From SHVO01 sp041905795 (lineage in GTDB: Bacteria; Pseudomonadota; Alphaproteobacteria; Rhodospirillales; Rhodospirillaceae): a stretch of 64,000 nt of DNA. The stretch is from assembly GCA_041905795.1 (NCBI GenBank), contig JAYRKL010000002.1:62001-126000 (forward strand), in the 5' to 3' direction. The notes under the pieces are model-generated. The model had not been told where the DNA came from, ran no database searches, and saw only the letters and a list, made by a program, of their open reading frames with translations. Below are positions 22,430 to 30,917 of this stretch, in pieces. The first letter of the stretch is position 1, and the number at the start of each line of letters is the position of its first letter. The position numbers and the translations under genes are program-made.

Positions 22430-23893
22430 ATGGCCACGTATGATCTGGTTATCCGCGACGCTAAAGTCGCCACCGCCGCCGACATCTTCACCTGCGACAT
22501 CGGCGTCAAAGGCGGCAAGATCGCCGCCCTCGGCCACGACCTGCCCAAAGGCGAGGATGAACTCGCCGCCAAAGGCCGCATCGTCACCCCCGGCGGCATC
22601 GACGGGCACATCCATCTTTCTCAGGACGTGGGTGCCGGCGCCGAACTGGCCGACGATTTTACCAGCGGCACCCTGTCCGCAGCCTGCGGCGGCACCACCA
22701 CCATCATCCCCTTCGCCTACCAGCCGCGCGGCCATTCCTTGCGCGCGGCGGTGCAGGACTACCACACCAAGTCCGACGGCAAGTCTTTTATTGATTACGC
22801 CTTCCACCTCATCATCACCGATCCGACGACGACGGTGATGGGCCAGGAGCTGCCGGCGCTGATCGAGGACGGCTACACCTCGTTCAAGCTCTACATGACC
22901 TACGACCCGATCAAGCTCAACGACCGGCAGATCGTGGAGATCCTGTCGCTGGCCCGGCGCGAGCAGGCCATGACCATGATCCACGCCGAGAACACCGACG
23001 TCATCGCCTGGCTCACCGACATCCTCGAAGGCTCGGGCCGCACCGCGCCCAAGTTCCACGGCGTCTCGCGCCCCACCATCCAGGAAGGCGAGGCCACCCA
23101 CCGCGCCATCAGTTTCTCGGAACTGCTGGAGGTGCCGATCCTGATCGTGCATGTCTCGTCCCGTGAAGCGGTGGAGGAAATCCGCCGCGCCCAGGACCGG
23201 GGCTTGCGCATCTTCGCCGAGACCTGCCCGCAGTACCTGTTCCTGACCGCCGACGATATGGACCCCAAGAACGGCCATGGCGCGGCGTGTGTATGCTCGC
23301 CGCCGCCGCGCGACAAGGCGACCCAGGACGTGCTGTGGAACGCCATCGCCAACGGCACCTTCTCGATCATCTCCTCGGACCATTCGCCCTTTGCCCTCAA
23401 AGGGACTCGCGGAAAATTCGCCTTCGGCCGCAACGCGCCGTTCTCCAAGATCCCCAATGGAGTCCCTGGGGTGGAGACGCGCATGCCGCTGATCATGTCC
23501 GAGGGCGTTCTCAAGGGCCGCATCACGTTGCAGCAGTACGTGGCGCTGACGGCTACGAATGTTGCCAAGATCTATGGCCTTTCCCACCGCAAGGGCTCGG
23601 TGGTGGTGGGCCATGACGCCGACCTGGTGATCTGGGACACGGAGACGACGCGCAAGGTCGCCCAATCCATGCTCCACCACGCCACCGACTACACACCCTA
23701 CGAAGGCATGACCGTGTCCGCCTGGCCGGACGTGGTCACCTCCCGCGGTGAGGTGGTGGTGAAAGGCGGCGAACCCGCGAAAAGCGCCAAACAGGGCCGC
23801 GGTGAATTCCTGCGCTGCGAACGCCCCGAAGGCGCCTTGCCGCGCAAGGCTGTGCAGGGCATCGAAGCGCGCATCGCGGCGATGGCGCCGTAG
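22430..23893 (+). CDS. second dihydropyrimidinase / hydantoinase paralogue
   Basis: 487 residues, clearly paralogous to the hydantoinase at 17966. Metal ligands are H60 and H62 (GGIDGHIHLSQ), carboxylated K153 (GYTSFKLYMTYD), MIHAENTD, LIVHVSSREA and SSDHSPF. Differences in the N-terminal metal loop (DGHIHLSQ against DTHCHVEQ) and around the substrate pocket suggest a different side-chain preference or a dihydropyrimidine substrate. ATG 22430 is chosen for its GCAGGAG ribosome site; the 18 residues of the longer frame are arginine-rich and unlike the family. It follows a palindromic element within the same operon. Confidence 0.87.
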   Translation: MATYDLVIRDAKVATAADIFTCDIGVKGGKIAALGHDLPKGEDELAAKGRIVTPGGIDGHIHLSQDVGAGAELADDFTSGTLSAACGGTTTIIPFAYQPRGHSLRAAVQDYHTKSDGKSFIDYAFHLIITDPTTTVMGQELPALIEDGYTSFKLYMTYDPIKLNDRQIVEILSLARREQAMTMIHAENTDVIAWLTDILEGSGRTAPKFHGVSRPTIQEGEATHRAISFSELLEVPILIVHVSSREAVEEIRRAQDRGLRIFAETCPQYLFLTADDMDPKNGHGAACVCSPPPRDKATQDVLWNAIANGTFSIISSDHSPFALKGTRGKFAFGRNAPFSKIPNGVPGVETRMPLIMSEGVLKGRITLQQYVALTATNVAKIYGLSHRKGSVVVGHDADLVIWDTETTRKVAQSMLHHATDYTPYEGMTVSAWPDVVTSRGEVVVKGGEPAKSAKQGRGEFLRCERPEGALPRKAVQGIEARIAAMAP

Positions 23894-23960
23894 TCTGCAC
23901 GCCGGCCATCATCGAGCCACAATCGGGCTTATACTGAACGATGCTCAGACGGGGGCACTC

Positions 23961-24623
23961 ATGGCCGAGACATTCAAACGGGTGGCATCTCTTGCCCTTG
24001 TAGCGGTGCTGAGCGCCGCTCGGGCCGCGTGGGCGGGTCAAACCGCTGACCTCTCAGACGCTGCGCCGTTCGCGCTTGCCCATGGCGTCAACACACTGGC
24101 TGATTTCGACGCCGGCGGACACGCCGCTGAAATCGTCTACGCGTGGCGGGACACCATGAACGCAAATGGATATGGCGTGTATTCGGTGCTTATGCCTCGT
24201 CCTGGGACCAAAGACGACTGGACTTTGGTGACGTTCGAGACCCATGACGCGAAGCTGCCGGGCGGAAGCCAGCTCGACGCTCTTCACGACGCCCCTTTCG
24301 ACGGTGAACAAGTTGTGGCGAGCGTGAGGTTCCTCAAGGGGCGGTGGAAAGGTGAACGAGCCACTCTTGCGATGACCGCACGCAGGAATCTCGCGAAGGC
24401 CGCCAGCTTCATTGACCCGGCGCCGGTCGATTTCGCCATATACCGGCTGGTCGCCAATACTGCACAGACGATTGGCTGGCCGTTCTACTATTTTGATCTG
24501 GTGGATCACTTCACGTCGGACAAGTCTTTCTGCAACTCCGATTGGGCGCTCTCCAAGGTTCTGGGATTGCAGCTACCCGAGAATTATCAGGGCCCGCGAA
24601 CCGAGGACGGCTGTATCCGCTGA
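23961..24623 (+). CDS. hypothetical secreted protein
   Basis: 220 residues with an N-terminal signal peptide (MAETFKRVASLALVAVLSAARAAWAG). The mature part is soluble, of mixed polarity, with a central strand-rich segment (DWTLVTFETHD, VVASVRFLKGRW, ERATLAMTARRN) and a C-terminal FYYFDLVDHFTSD. Two cysteines (SFCNSDW and EDGCIR) could form a disulphide in the periplasm. I do not recognise a family. ATG 23961 begins the signal peptide; the longer frame is antisense-like noise. It probably stands outside the hydantoin operon. Confidence 0.65.
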   Translation: MAETFKRVASLALVAVLSAARAAWAGQTADLSDAAPFALAHGVNTLADFDAGGHAAEIVYAWRDTMNANGYGVYSVLMPRPGTKDDWTLVTFETHDAKLPGGSQLDALHDAPFDGEQVVASVRFLKGRWKGERATLAMTARRNLAKAASFIDPAPVDFAIYRLVANTAQTIGWPFYYFDLVDHFTSDKSFCNSDWALSKVLGLQLPENYQGPRTEDGCIR

Positions 24624-24794
24624 TATCCGCGGACTGCTTGGTTTCCTCGGGGCACGCCGGCTATTTTCGGGGCGCGGTGCTCTATCCTGATCATGGTTTC
24701 AGGAGGAGTTGGATGGCTGACCACGGCGTTCCCAATTAACTCAGGCATGTCCTTCGCTCACGCCGCATTTCACAGGCTGCCTGGCGCCTGGTGA

Positions 24795-26066
24795 TTACTT
24801 GCCGCCGCCGCCCGTCTTATCCACCACCACGGCGCCGCCCTTCATCACCCAGCGGACGTTGTTGATGGTGACGTTGACGTCGGCCAGCGGGTCGCCTTCC
24901 ACCGCGACGATGTCGGCGAAATACCCCGGTGCGAGGGCGCCCAGGGTCTTTTCCTTGCCGAGCATGGCGGCGTTGGTGGTCGTGGCCGCGGCCAGCGCCT
25001 GGGCGGGAGTCATGCCGGCCTTCACCAACGCGCCCAGCTCGCGCGTGTTCTCGCCGGCCATGGTGTAGACCGCGTCCGAGCCCATGCCGACCTTCACGCC
25101 GGCTTTCAACGCGCGCCGGGTGGTTTCGAGATTCTTGGCGATGAACGCGTGGTATTCGTCGCCGATGCCCTTCCTGAATTCGAATGGGATGGCGTTGTCG
25201 GCATAGAACCGGTTGTGGTCGATGGTGGGGATATAGGTGATGCCCTTGGCCTTCATCATCGCCAGCGTCGCGTCATCCATGTCGACGGCGTGTTCGATGG
25301 TGTCGACGCCGGCCATGGCCGCGCGCCGGGCGCCCTCCGGGCCGTAGGAATGCACGGCCACCTTCTTGCCGAGCGGGTGGGCGATCTCGACCGCCGCCGT
25401 GATTTCCTCGACGGTCAGGGTGGCGTCGCCGGTCAGGTTCTGGGTGCCGCCGGTGGAGCCGAACAGTTTGACCCAGTCGGCCCCGAGAGAAATGACCTCG
25501 CGCACGGCGCGGATCATCTCGACGGGCCCGCTGACGCCGCCGATGGGGCGCGGCGAGGCGAAGATGGCGTGGGTGGCGACGAACATGCGCGGTCCCTGCA
25601 TGGCGCCGCGGTTGATCAGGTTGCGCAGGGCGATGTCCGCGCCCTCCTGCTGGGCGTTGAGATCGCGCACCGTGGTGACGCCGGTCTCCAGCGTGCGGCG
25701 CAGGTTCTTCTGCGCCAGGAACACGTTCTCGCCCACCGTGCGGGTGCTTTGGCGATAGGGGGTGGTGCCCGGCTCTTCGTCCCAGACCCAGCTGATATGG
25801 GTATGGGCGTCGATCAGCCCGGGGATGGCGGTGTATTTGCTCAAGTCGATGACGGTGGCGCCGGCCGGGATCGCAACACCGCTGCCGGCGCTGACGATCT
25901 TATCCCCGTCGACGACGATGACCGCGTCACGGACGGTTTTTCCGCCGCCGTCGGCCATGGAGCCGAAGCGCAGGGCCGTCGCCGCCGCGGCGGCGGTCGT
26001 CAACCAGGAGGCCGAACAGGCCGTCACCGCGCCCAGCAAAAGGGCGCCAACCAGTCGCCTGCGCAT
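24795..26066 (-). CDS. exported amidohydrolase (imidazolonepropionase/prolidase-like)
   Basis: 423 residues. The signal sequence MRRRLVGALLLGAVTACSAS ends with VTAC, an acceptable lipobox, so this may be a lipoprotein. The catalytic domain has the metal motif PGLIDAHTHISW, KLFGSTGG (lysine region), VAVHSYGPEG, TIEHAVDMDD and MGSDAVYTMAGEN, typical of secreted amidohydrolase-1 enzymes that cleave N-acyl or X-Pro peptides. Substrate unknown. The start at 26066 is preferred over 26090 because of a GGGAGAG site 8 bp upstream. It ends in a glycine-rich tail (DKTGGGGK). Confidence 0.82.
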   Translation of the reverse strand: MRRRLVGALLLGAVTACSASWLTTAAAAATALRFGSMADGGGKTVRDAVIVVDGDKIVSAGSGVAIPAGATVIDLSKYTAIPGLIDAHTHISWVWDEEPGTTPYRQSTRTVGENVFLAQKNLRRTLETGVTTVRDLNAQQEGADIALRNLINRGAMQGPRMFVATHAIFASPRPIGGVSGPVEMIRAVREVISLGADWVKLFGSTGGTQNLTGDATLTVEEITAAVEIAHPLGKKVAVHSYGPEGARRAAMAGVDTIEHAVDMDDATLAMMKAKGITYIPTIDHNRFYADNAIPFEFRKGIGDEYHAFIAKNLETTRRALKAGVKVGMGSDAVYTMAGENTRELGALVKAGMTPAQALAAATTTNAAMLGKEKTLGALAPGYFADIVAVEGDPLADVNVTINNVRWVMKGGAVVVDKTGGGGK

Positions 26067-26386
26067 CGGTCTCTCCCGCCCCATATTCAACCCCGGCGCA
26101 AAGACTATGCCCGGAGAACCCCGCGAGTCGATGCGGGTGCCGCGACATTTTCTATCCAGGAACAGCGCCGAACGCTGTCCCCGGCTTAGTCAATAGATTT
26201 GGAGAATCAAATGGTTGCATCCAAATCGCTTGCGCCGGCCGCATAGGGCTTTGCGGACATCGAACAGGACATCGGGGGTGCGGGATGGAATGATTCCCCC
26301 CATGGCAGCCTGAATCGGCGGCTGCCCCTTTCAGGAGACATAAGAGCCCGCGTCCGCTCCGAGTGACGCGACAAGCGGAGGACATC
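26067..26386. other. divergent intergenic region (320 bp)
   Basis: Separates the leftward amidohydrolase from a rightward small membrane protein and must hold promoters for both. A moderately AT-rich patch (TCAATAGATTTGGAGAATCA, 26190-26209) is the likeliest promoter area. A hairpin GCAGCC/GGCTGC is near 26304-26324. No operator or small gene that I can name. Confidence 0.4.
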
Positions 26387-26668
26387 ATGATCAGAACGGT
26401 CACGAATATCCATTCCCGACACGGCGATGCCTATCCCCTGACCCCGCGCATGGTCGCCATCAGCTGCGCGCTTTATTGCCCGGTCGGCCTCGGCGTCGCC
26501 GCCATTGACCAGAAATTCCTGCTGATGGCCTGGTTCATGGCAGGTTTCCTGGGGCTTGCCCTGTACCTGACCGTGGACCGCCGCCTGCCCCTGGCAAACC
26601 CCGGCACCCTGTTCTTCAGCGCCACGATCGCCGGCTGTCTTGCGGCTTTCGTCTTTGGAGTCGGCTAA
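26387..26668 (+). CDS. small inner-membrane protein
   Basis: 93 residues. A 25-residue polar N-terminus (MIRTVTNIHSRHGDAYPLTP) is followed by three hydrophobic stretches, VAISCALYCPVGLGVAAI, FLLMAWFMAGFLGLALYLTV and TLFFSATIAGCLAAFVFGVG, so probably three membrane helices. ATG 26387 has an excellent AAGCGGAGGAC ribosome site; the earlier GTG at 26363 does not. No family recognised, and the next gene (chemoreceptor) is 120 bp away. Confidence 0.6.
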   Translation: MIRTVTNIHSRHGDAYPLTPRMVAISCALYCPVGLGVAAIDQKFLLMAWFMAGFLGLALYLTVDRRLPLANPGTLFFSATIAGCLAAFVFGVG

Positions 26669-26788
26669 CGGCCCGGCCCTCCCGCCGGCGCTACCCATTT
26701 ATCCGGGGGCGCTATCCCTCGGGACACCTGCGCCGGCCCCGCCCGGCTGCGACACTTCCCTTTTAGGGATGCGGCAAGGGGCTTTCGC

Positions 26789-28480
26789 ATGTTCGGACAG
26801 CTTAGAATTTCAGCGATGGCGCGCCTGCTGAGCGCGCTGGTCGTAATCGGCTTTGTCGCCGCGGTCGGCACGGCGGTCTACGCCTTGAATATCCTGAAGG
26901 TCGGCGGGCCGGTCTACGACCAGGTCGTGGATATGAAGGATGTGGTGGCGGATATCCTGCCGCCGCCGGCCTATGTCATCGAAGCCTATCTCGAGACGAC
27001 CCTCACCCTGCAAAACCCGGGGCAGGTTCAGGAGCACCGTCAGAAGCTTTCGGCGCTTCATACCGATTATACCGCGCGCAAGGACTACTGGGTCGGAAAG
27101 GCGATCTCCCCCAAGATCAAGAAGCTGCTGACGGTGGATTCGGACAAGCACGCGGCGGTGTTCTGGGACGTGGTGGAAAAGGAATTCCTGCCGGCGGTCG
27201 CCCGCGGGGATACCGCTGCCAGCCAAGCGGCCTATGCCCGGATCACCGCGGCCTACGTCGCGCACCGCAGTGTCATCGACGCCACCGTCGCCGCCTCCAA
27301 TGACGCCACCAAGGCGACCGAAACCTTCGCGGCGGGCAAGAACGACCAACTCGTCCTCGCGATCTGGGTGGTCTCCGCCATCGTCCTGCTGGTGGTCGCC
27401 GGCAGCGCTTTCGCCATCAGCCGCGGCCTGGTGGCGCCGGTCGAGGAGATCACCCGCGCCATGCACAAGATATCCGGCGGCGACCTCGCAACGGAGGTTC
27501 CCTACACCGGGCGCGGCGACGAGATCGGGGATATGGCCGCGGCGCTGAACATCTTCCGCGACAACAGCCGGGAGATCGAGCGCCTCCATCGGCGGCAGGC
27601 GGAAGAACGCGCGCAGGCCGATGTCGAGCGCCGGGCCGCCCTCAATAAGATGGCCAGCGACCTTGAAGCCAAGGTCCTGGAGGTCGTGCAGACGGTGGCG
27701 TCCGCCGCCACCGAACTGGAGGCCACCGCGCAGGAAGTGACCATGGCGACGATGAAGTCCAGCGACCAGGCGCACACCGTCACCAACGCCGCCACCACCG
27801 CCACCTCGAATGTCCAGGCGGTGTCGGCGGCGACCGAGGAACTGTCGGCTTCCATCGCCGAAATCAGCCGGCAGGCCGAAAACGCGTCGGGCGTCGCCGC
27901 CGCCGCGGTGGAACAGGCCGGGGCCGCCGTCGACAACGTCCGCTCGCTGGCCACGGTGGCGAGCCGCATCGACAATGTCGTTCACCTCATCGGTGACGTC
28001 GCCGAACAGACCAACCTGCTGGCGTTGAACGCCACGATCGAGGCGGCCCGCGCCGGCGAGGCCGGCAAGGGCTTTGCCGTGGTGGCGGCCGAGGTCAAGG
28101 CCTTGGCCAACCAGACCGCCAAAGCCACGGAAGAGATCAGCGGCCAGCTCAACACCGTGCGCGACGGCACCGCGCGCGTGGTGGACGCGATCACCGCCGT
28201 CAGCGACGTCATCCAGAGTCTGCGTGCGATCTCCGGGTCGATTTCCAACGCCGTCACGCAGCAGCAGCAGGCCGCCAGCGAAATCGCGCACAACGTCCAC
28301 CAGGCCGCGACCGGGACGGAGGAAGTGTCGCGCAGCATAGTGGTGGTCTCGGAATCCGCGGCGTCCGCGGGCGCCGCGTCCCAGCAGGTTCTGGACGCGG
28401 CCGGGCAATTGTCGCGTAATTCGGAGCAGTTGCGGGCCGACATCGGCGCGTTCCTGCGCGACGTGCGCTCCGCCGCCTAG
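26789..28480 (+). CDS. methyl-accepting chemotaxis protein
   Basis: 563 residues. TM1 at about 12-34, a periplasmic sensor of about 150 residues rich in helix (four-helix-bundle type, VYDQVVDMKDVVADILPPPAYVIEAYLETTL), and TM2 at about 185-210 (LAIWVVSAIVLLVVAGSAFAIS). A HAMP domain follows (RGLVAPVEEITRAMHKISGGDLATEVPYTGRGDEIGDMA), then a signalling domain whose hairpin tip is recognisable (DVAEQTNLLALNATIEAARAGEAGKGFAVVAAEVK). It senses a periplasmic ligand and signals to CheA/CheW. No che genes are nearby, so it acts with a system encoded elsewhere. Confidence 0.92.
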   Translation: MFGQLRISAMARLLSALVVIGFVAAVGTAVYALNILKVGGPVYDQVVDMKDVVADILPPPAYVIEAYLETTLTLQNPGQVQEHRQKLSALHTDYTARKDYWVGKAISPKIKKLLTVDSDKHAAVFWDVVEKEFLPAVARGDTAASQAAYARITAAYVAHRSVIDATVAASNDATKATETFAAGKNDQLVLAIWVVSAIVLLVVAGSAFAISRGLVAPVEEITRAMHKISGGDLATEVPYTGRGDEIGDMAAALNIFRDNSREIERLHRRQAEERAQADVERRAALNKMASDLEAKVLEVVQTVASAATELEATAQEVTMATMKSSDQAHTVTNAATTATSNVQAVSAATEELSASIAEISRQAENASGVAAAAVEQAGAAVDNVRSLATVASRIDNVVHLIGDVAEQTNLLALNATIEAARAGEAGKGFAVVAAEVKALANQTAKATEEISGQLNTVRDGTARVVDAITAVSDVIQSLRAISGSISNAVTQQQQAASEIAHNVHQAATGTEEVSRSIVVVSESAASAGAASQQVLDAAGQLSRNSEQLRADIGAFLRDVRSAA

Positions 28481-28505
28481 ACCGGGAGTGGAACCCTGGG
28501 CTTTT

Positions 28506-28543
28506 GAACCGGCCCGGCCGCAGAGCCACGGCCGGTCCGGTTC
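28506..28543. terminator. hairpin between convergent genes
   Basis: 15-bp arms GAACCGGCCCGGCCG / CGGCCGGTCCGGTTC (one mismatch) with an 8-base loop, between the end of the chemoreceptor gene and the end of the leftward gene at 28547. It is placed to stop transcription in both directions, although neither side has a strong U-run. Confidence 0.55.
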
Positions 28544-28546
28544 CGC

Positions 28547-28843
28547 TCAGGACGCGGCGGCGATCTGGTCTTCGGCCACCACGCGCTCGCGGCCGGTGAC
28601 CGTATCCTTGATGCGGTATTGGAAGCCCTGGCCTTCGGCGGGCAGGAGACGGGTGATCTCGAACCGCGCGGTCTGGAACTCGCGCTCCAATTCTTTCGAG
28701 CGGATCTCGCCGGCGTTGCCGACCAGGGTCACGGATGCGCCGACGCCCAGCTTGTGACGGCGCTCTTCACGCATCCAGTCGGGGCGCATGGCGCCGCGCG
28801 GTTGCGCGTTGAGTTTGTCCAGGAACGGATTCTTGTTTTTCAT
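28547..28843 (-). CDS. small basic protein downstream of cold-shock gene
   Basis: 98 residues starting MKNKNPFLDKLNAQPRGAMR, then a predicted beta-rich core (VGASVTLVGNAGEIRSKELER, FEITRLLPAEGQGFQYRIKD, ERVVAEDQIAA). No signal peptide or membrane segment. I do not recognise a characterised family. It lies 59 bp downstream of the cold-shock gene on the same strand and is probably co-transcribed with it, so a role in RNA-related cold or stress response is possible but is only an inference. Confidence 0.65.
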   Translation of the reverse strand: MKNKNPFLDKLNAQPRGAMRPDWMREERRHKLGVGASVTLVGNAGEIRSKELEREFQTARFEITRLLPAEGQGFQYRIKDTVTGRERVVAEDQIAAAS

Positions 28844-28902
28844 GCTGGTCTCCTCTAGCGGTGAAAGAGGCGGAGCGGCCGTGCCGCTCCGCCGGAGATC
28901 AC

Positions 28903-29106
28903 TTAGAGGGCCTTCAGGTTGCCCGCCGCGGTCTTGCCGCGCTCGGTCTGCAGTTCGTAGCTGACCTTCTGGCCTTCATTGAGGCCGCGCAGGCCGGCGC
29001 GTTCCACCGCCGAGATGTGGACGAAAACGTCCTTGGAGCCGTCGTCGGGCTGGATGAAGCCGAAGCCCTTGGTGCTGTTGAACCACTTCACAGTGCCGTT
29101 TGCCAT
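28903..29106 (-). CDS. cspA: cold-shock domain protein
   Basis: 67 residues with the canonical RNP motifs: GTVKWFNSTKGFGFIQPDD (RNP1, KGFGFI) and DVFVHISAVE (RNP2, VFVHI), then KVSYELQTERGKTAAGNL. Single-domain RNA/ssDNA chaperone. ATG 29106 gives the standard length; a longer frame to 29196 adds unrelated residues. The 200-300 bp upstream are untranslated, which suits the long structured leaders of csp genes. Confidence 0.93.
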   Translation of the reverse strand: MANGTVKWFNSTKGFGFIQPDDGSKDVFVHISAVERAGLRGLNEGQKVSYELQTERGKTAAGNLKAL

Positions 29107-29598
29107 GTAGATATGCCTTCGAGAATACAGGGGTGCCGCTCGCGCACCGCGCGGGCGGATCAATTCGCAACAGGAAGTGCCGGGTCGGGCTCTCAATAGG
29201 CGAGGGCAGACGAGGATGCGACCTATGACGAGCCGATCCTGGAAATATAGTGGCTAGGGCATCATTTAGCAACGCAGGCTCCCGGTCCGGCCGTGATACG
29301 GGTGTGGGATTTTGTAATATTCCCTTGTTACGACAGTAGGTTAGCGGCTGCCGGGGCTGCGTCGCCGAGGGCCGGCATGAACCGGCACCGGCCCATGGCG
29401 GCATCCTCCTGGAATCGCTGGAGCATGTTAGGCCGAAGTGGAAACCGGTTCGGCCCGCCGGCCGGAGGCCAGCTTATCAAGAATCGCGCGCGTTAACGCG
29501 CGAAACATGCGACCAAACAAAGACCTAGACTCTCTTTCCGATTCAACGAAGCGGAAAGAGAGTCTAGGGTCTTCCATCCAGGGTAAGGAGATTAGGTC
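29107..29598. other. intergenic region (492 bp) between cspA and the M20 pair
   Basis: Left part: probable cspA promoter and leader, with AT-rich patches (GGAAATATAGTGGCTAGGGC near 29239; GATTTTGTAATATTCCCTTG near 29310). Right part, 29421-29568: dispersed repeat copy C, annotated separately. No supported coding sequence on either strand. Confidence 0.5.
29421..29568. repeat. dispersed palindromic repeat (copy C, composite)
   Basis: First hairpin core GGCCGAA-GTGGAAACCGG-TTCGGCC (29431-29455), flanked by GAGCATGTT on the left and, after an inserted segment of about 45 bp, by AACATGCGACCAAAC on the right. The second hairpin (29524-29568) has perfect 17-bp arms starting CCTAGACTCTCTTTCCG around an 11-base loop. 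The order hairpin, ATGCGACCAAAC, hairpin is the same as in copy A. A fragment of the second arm (GCGGAAACAGAGTCTAGGC) reappears at 32242-32260. It ends 30 bp before the M20 gene. Confidence 0.7.
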
Positions 29599-30912
29599 AT
29601 GATCCGGCGTGTGCTGCTCGCGGGTGTTTGTCTCGCATTGTCGTCATCCGCGGCCTTCGCCGCGGTCGATGCCCCGGCGATCCGGGCCGCGGCCGCCAAG
29701 GTGCTGGACACGGACTATCCCCGCCTCGACGCCCTGTACAAGGACCTCCACAAGAACCCCGAGCTGGGTTTCCAGGAAGTGCGCACGGCGGCCAAACTCG
29801 CCGCCGAGATGAAGGCGCTGGGCTTCGATGTGACCGAGAAGGTCGGCAAGACCGGCATCGTCGCCATCCTCAAGAATGGCCCCGGTCCCCTGGTCATGGT
29901 GCGCACCGAGTTGGATGCGCTGCCGATGGAGGAGAAAACCGGCCTCGCCTACGCCAGCACCGCCAAGCAGATGTGGAACGGCAAGGAGACCTTCGTCGAT
30001 CACAGCTGCGGCCACGACGTCCACATGGCGGCTTGGGTAGGCACGGCCCGCGCCCTGGTGGCCATGAAGGACAAATGGCATGGCACCCTGATGTTCATCG
30101 GCCAGCCGGCCGAGGAGACCACCCAGGGCGCCAAGGCCATGATCGCCGACAAGCTGTTCGAGCGCTTCGGCAAGCCCGAGATCGGCTTCGCCCTGCATAC
30201 CGGCGCCAATCCCGCCGGCCAGGTCAGCTACAAGCCGGGGGTCAACTCCTCCAATTCCGACAGCCTCGAGATCAAGTTCCTCGGCCGCGGCGCCCATGGT
30301 TCGCGCCCCAGCCAGTCGATCGATCCGATCCTGATGGCGTCACGCTTCGTGGTGGACGTGCAGAGCGTCATCAGCCGTGAGAAGGACGCCGCCGAGTTCG
30401 GTGTGGTCACCATCGGCGCCATCGAGGGCGGCAGCGCCGGCAACATCATTCCCGACAACGTGACCTTGCGCGGCACCATCCGCTCCTACCGGCCCGACGT
30501 GCGCGAGACCCTCACCGGCGGCGTGCGCCGCACCGCCAACGCCGTCGCCATGATGGCGGGCGCGCCGCAGCCCCAGGTCACCATCACCCCCGGCGGCGAC
30601 GCGGTGGTGAACGACATTCCCATCGCCGAACGCACCGGCGCTCTGTTCAAGGCGGCGTTCGGCGACAAGGCCATCAAGAACGACGAACCGGGTTCGGCCA
30701 GCGAGGACTACTCGGCGTTCATCCAGGCCGGCGTGCCGTCGCTGTTCTTCGGCATCGGCGGCGCCGACCCCGCCAAGCTCGCGGAGGCCAAGGCCAAAGG
30801 CGTCCAGTTCCCCGGCAACCACTCGCCGCAATTCGCGCCGCTGCCCGAGCCCGCCATCCGCACCGGCGTGGAAGCCATGACCATCGCCGTGATGAGCGTG
30901 CTGGGGCAGTAA
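29599..30912 (+). CDS. secreted M20D-type amidohydrolase (copy 1)
   Basis: 437 residues with a signal peptide (MIRRVLLAGVCLALSSSAAFA). The M20D amidohydrolase core shows the metal motifs VRTELDALPMEEKTGL and DHSCGHDVHMAAWVG, then GQPAEETTQGAKAM, a dimerisation-domain HGSRPSQSIDPI, and the last ligand region EPGSASEDYSAF. Relatives cleave N-acyl amino acids, hippurate or indole-acetyl amino acids; substrate unknown. Exported to the periplasm. Followed after 5 bp by a close paralogue. Confidence 0.85.
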   Translation: MIRRVLLAGVCLALSSSAAFAAVDAPAIRAAAAKVLDTDYPRLDALYKDLHKNPELGFQEVRTAAKLAAEMKALGFDVTEKVGKTGIVAILKNGPGPLVMVRTELDALPMEEKTGLAYASTAKQMWNGKETFVDHSCGHDVHMAAWVGTARALVAMKDKWHGTLMFIGQPAEETTQGAKAMIADKLFERFGKPEIGFALHTGANPAGQVSYKPGVNSSNSDSLEIKFLGRGAHGSRPSQSIDPILMASRFVVDVQSVISREKDAAEFGVVTIGAIEGGSAGNIIPDNVTLRGTIRSYRPDVRETLTGGVRRTANAVAMMAGAPQPQVTITPGGDAVVNDIPIAERTGALFKAAFGDKAIKNDEPGSASEDYSAFIQAGVPSLFFGIGGADPAKLAEAKAKGVQFPGNHSPQFAPLPEPAIRTGVEAMTIAVMSVLGQ

Positions 30913-30917
30913 ACACC

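Noticed and set aside
24690..24740. Short plus-strand frame behind a good AGGAGGAG site (8 codons, MADHGVPN)
   Set aside because: Too short to support as a gene and without any context; possibly the start of a lost gene.
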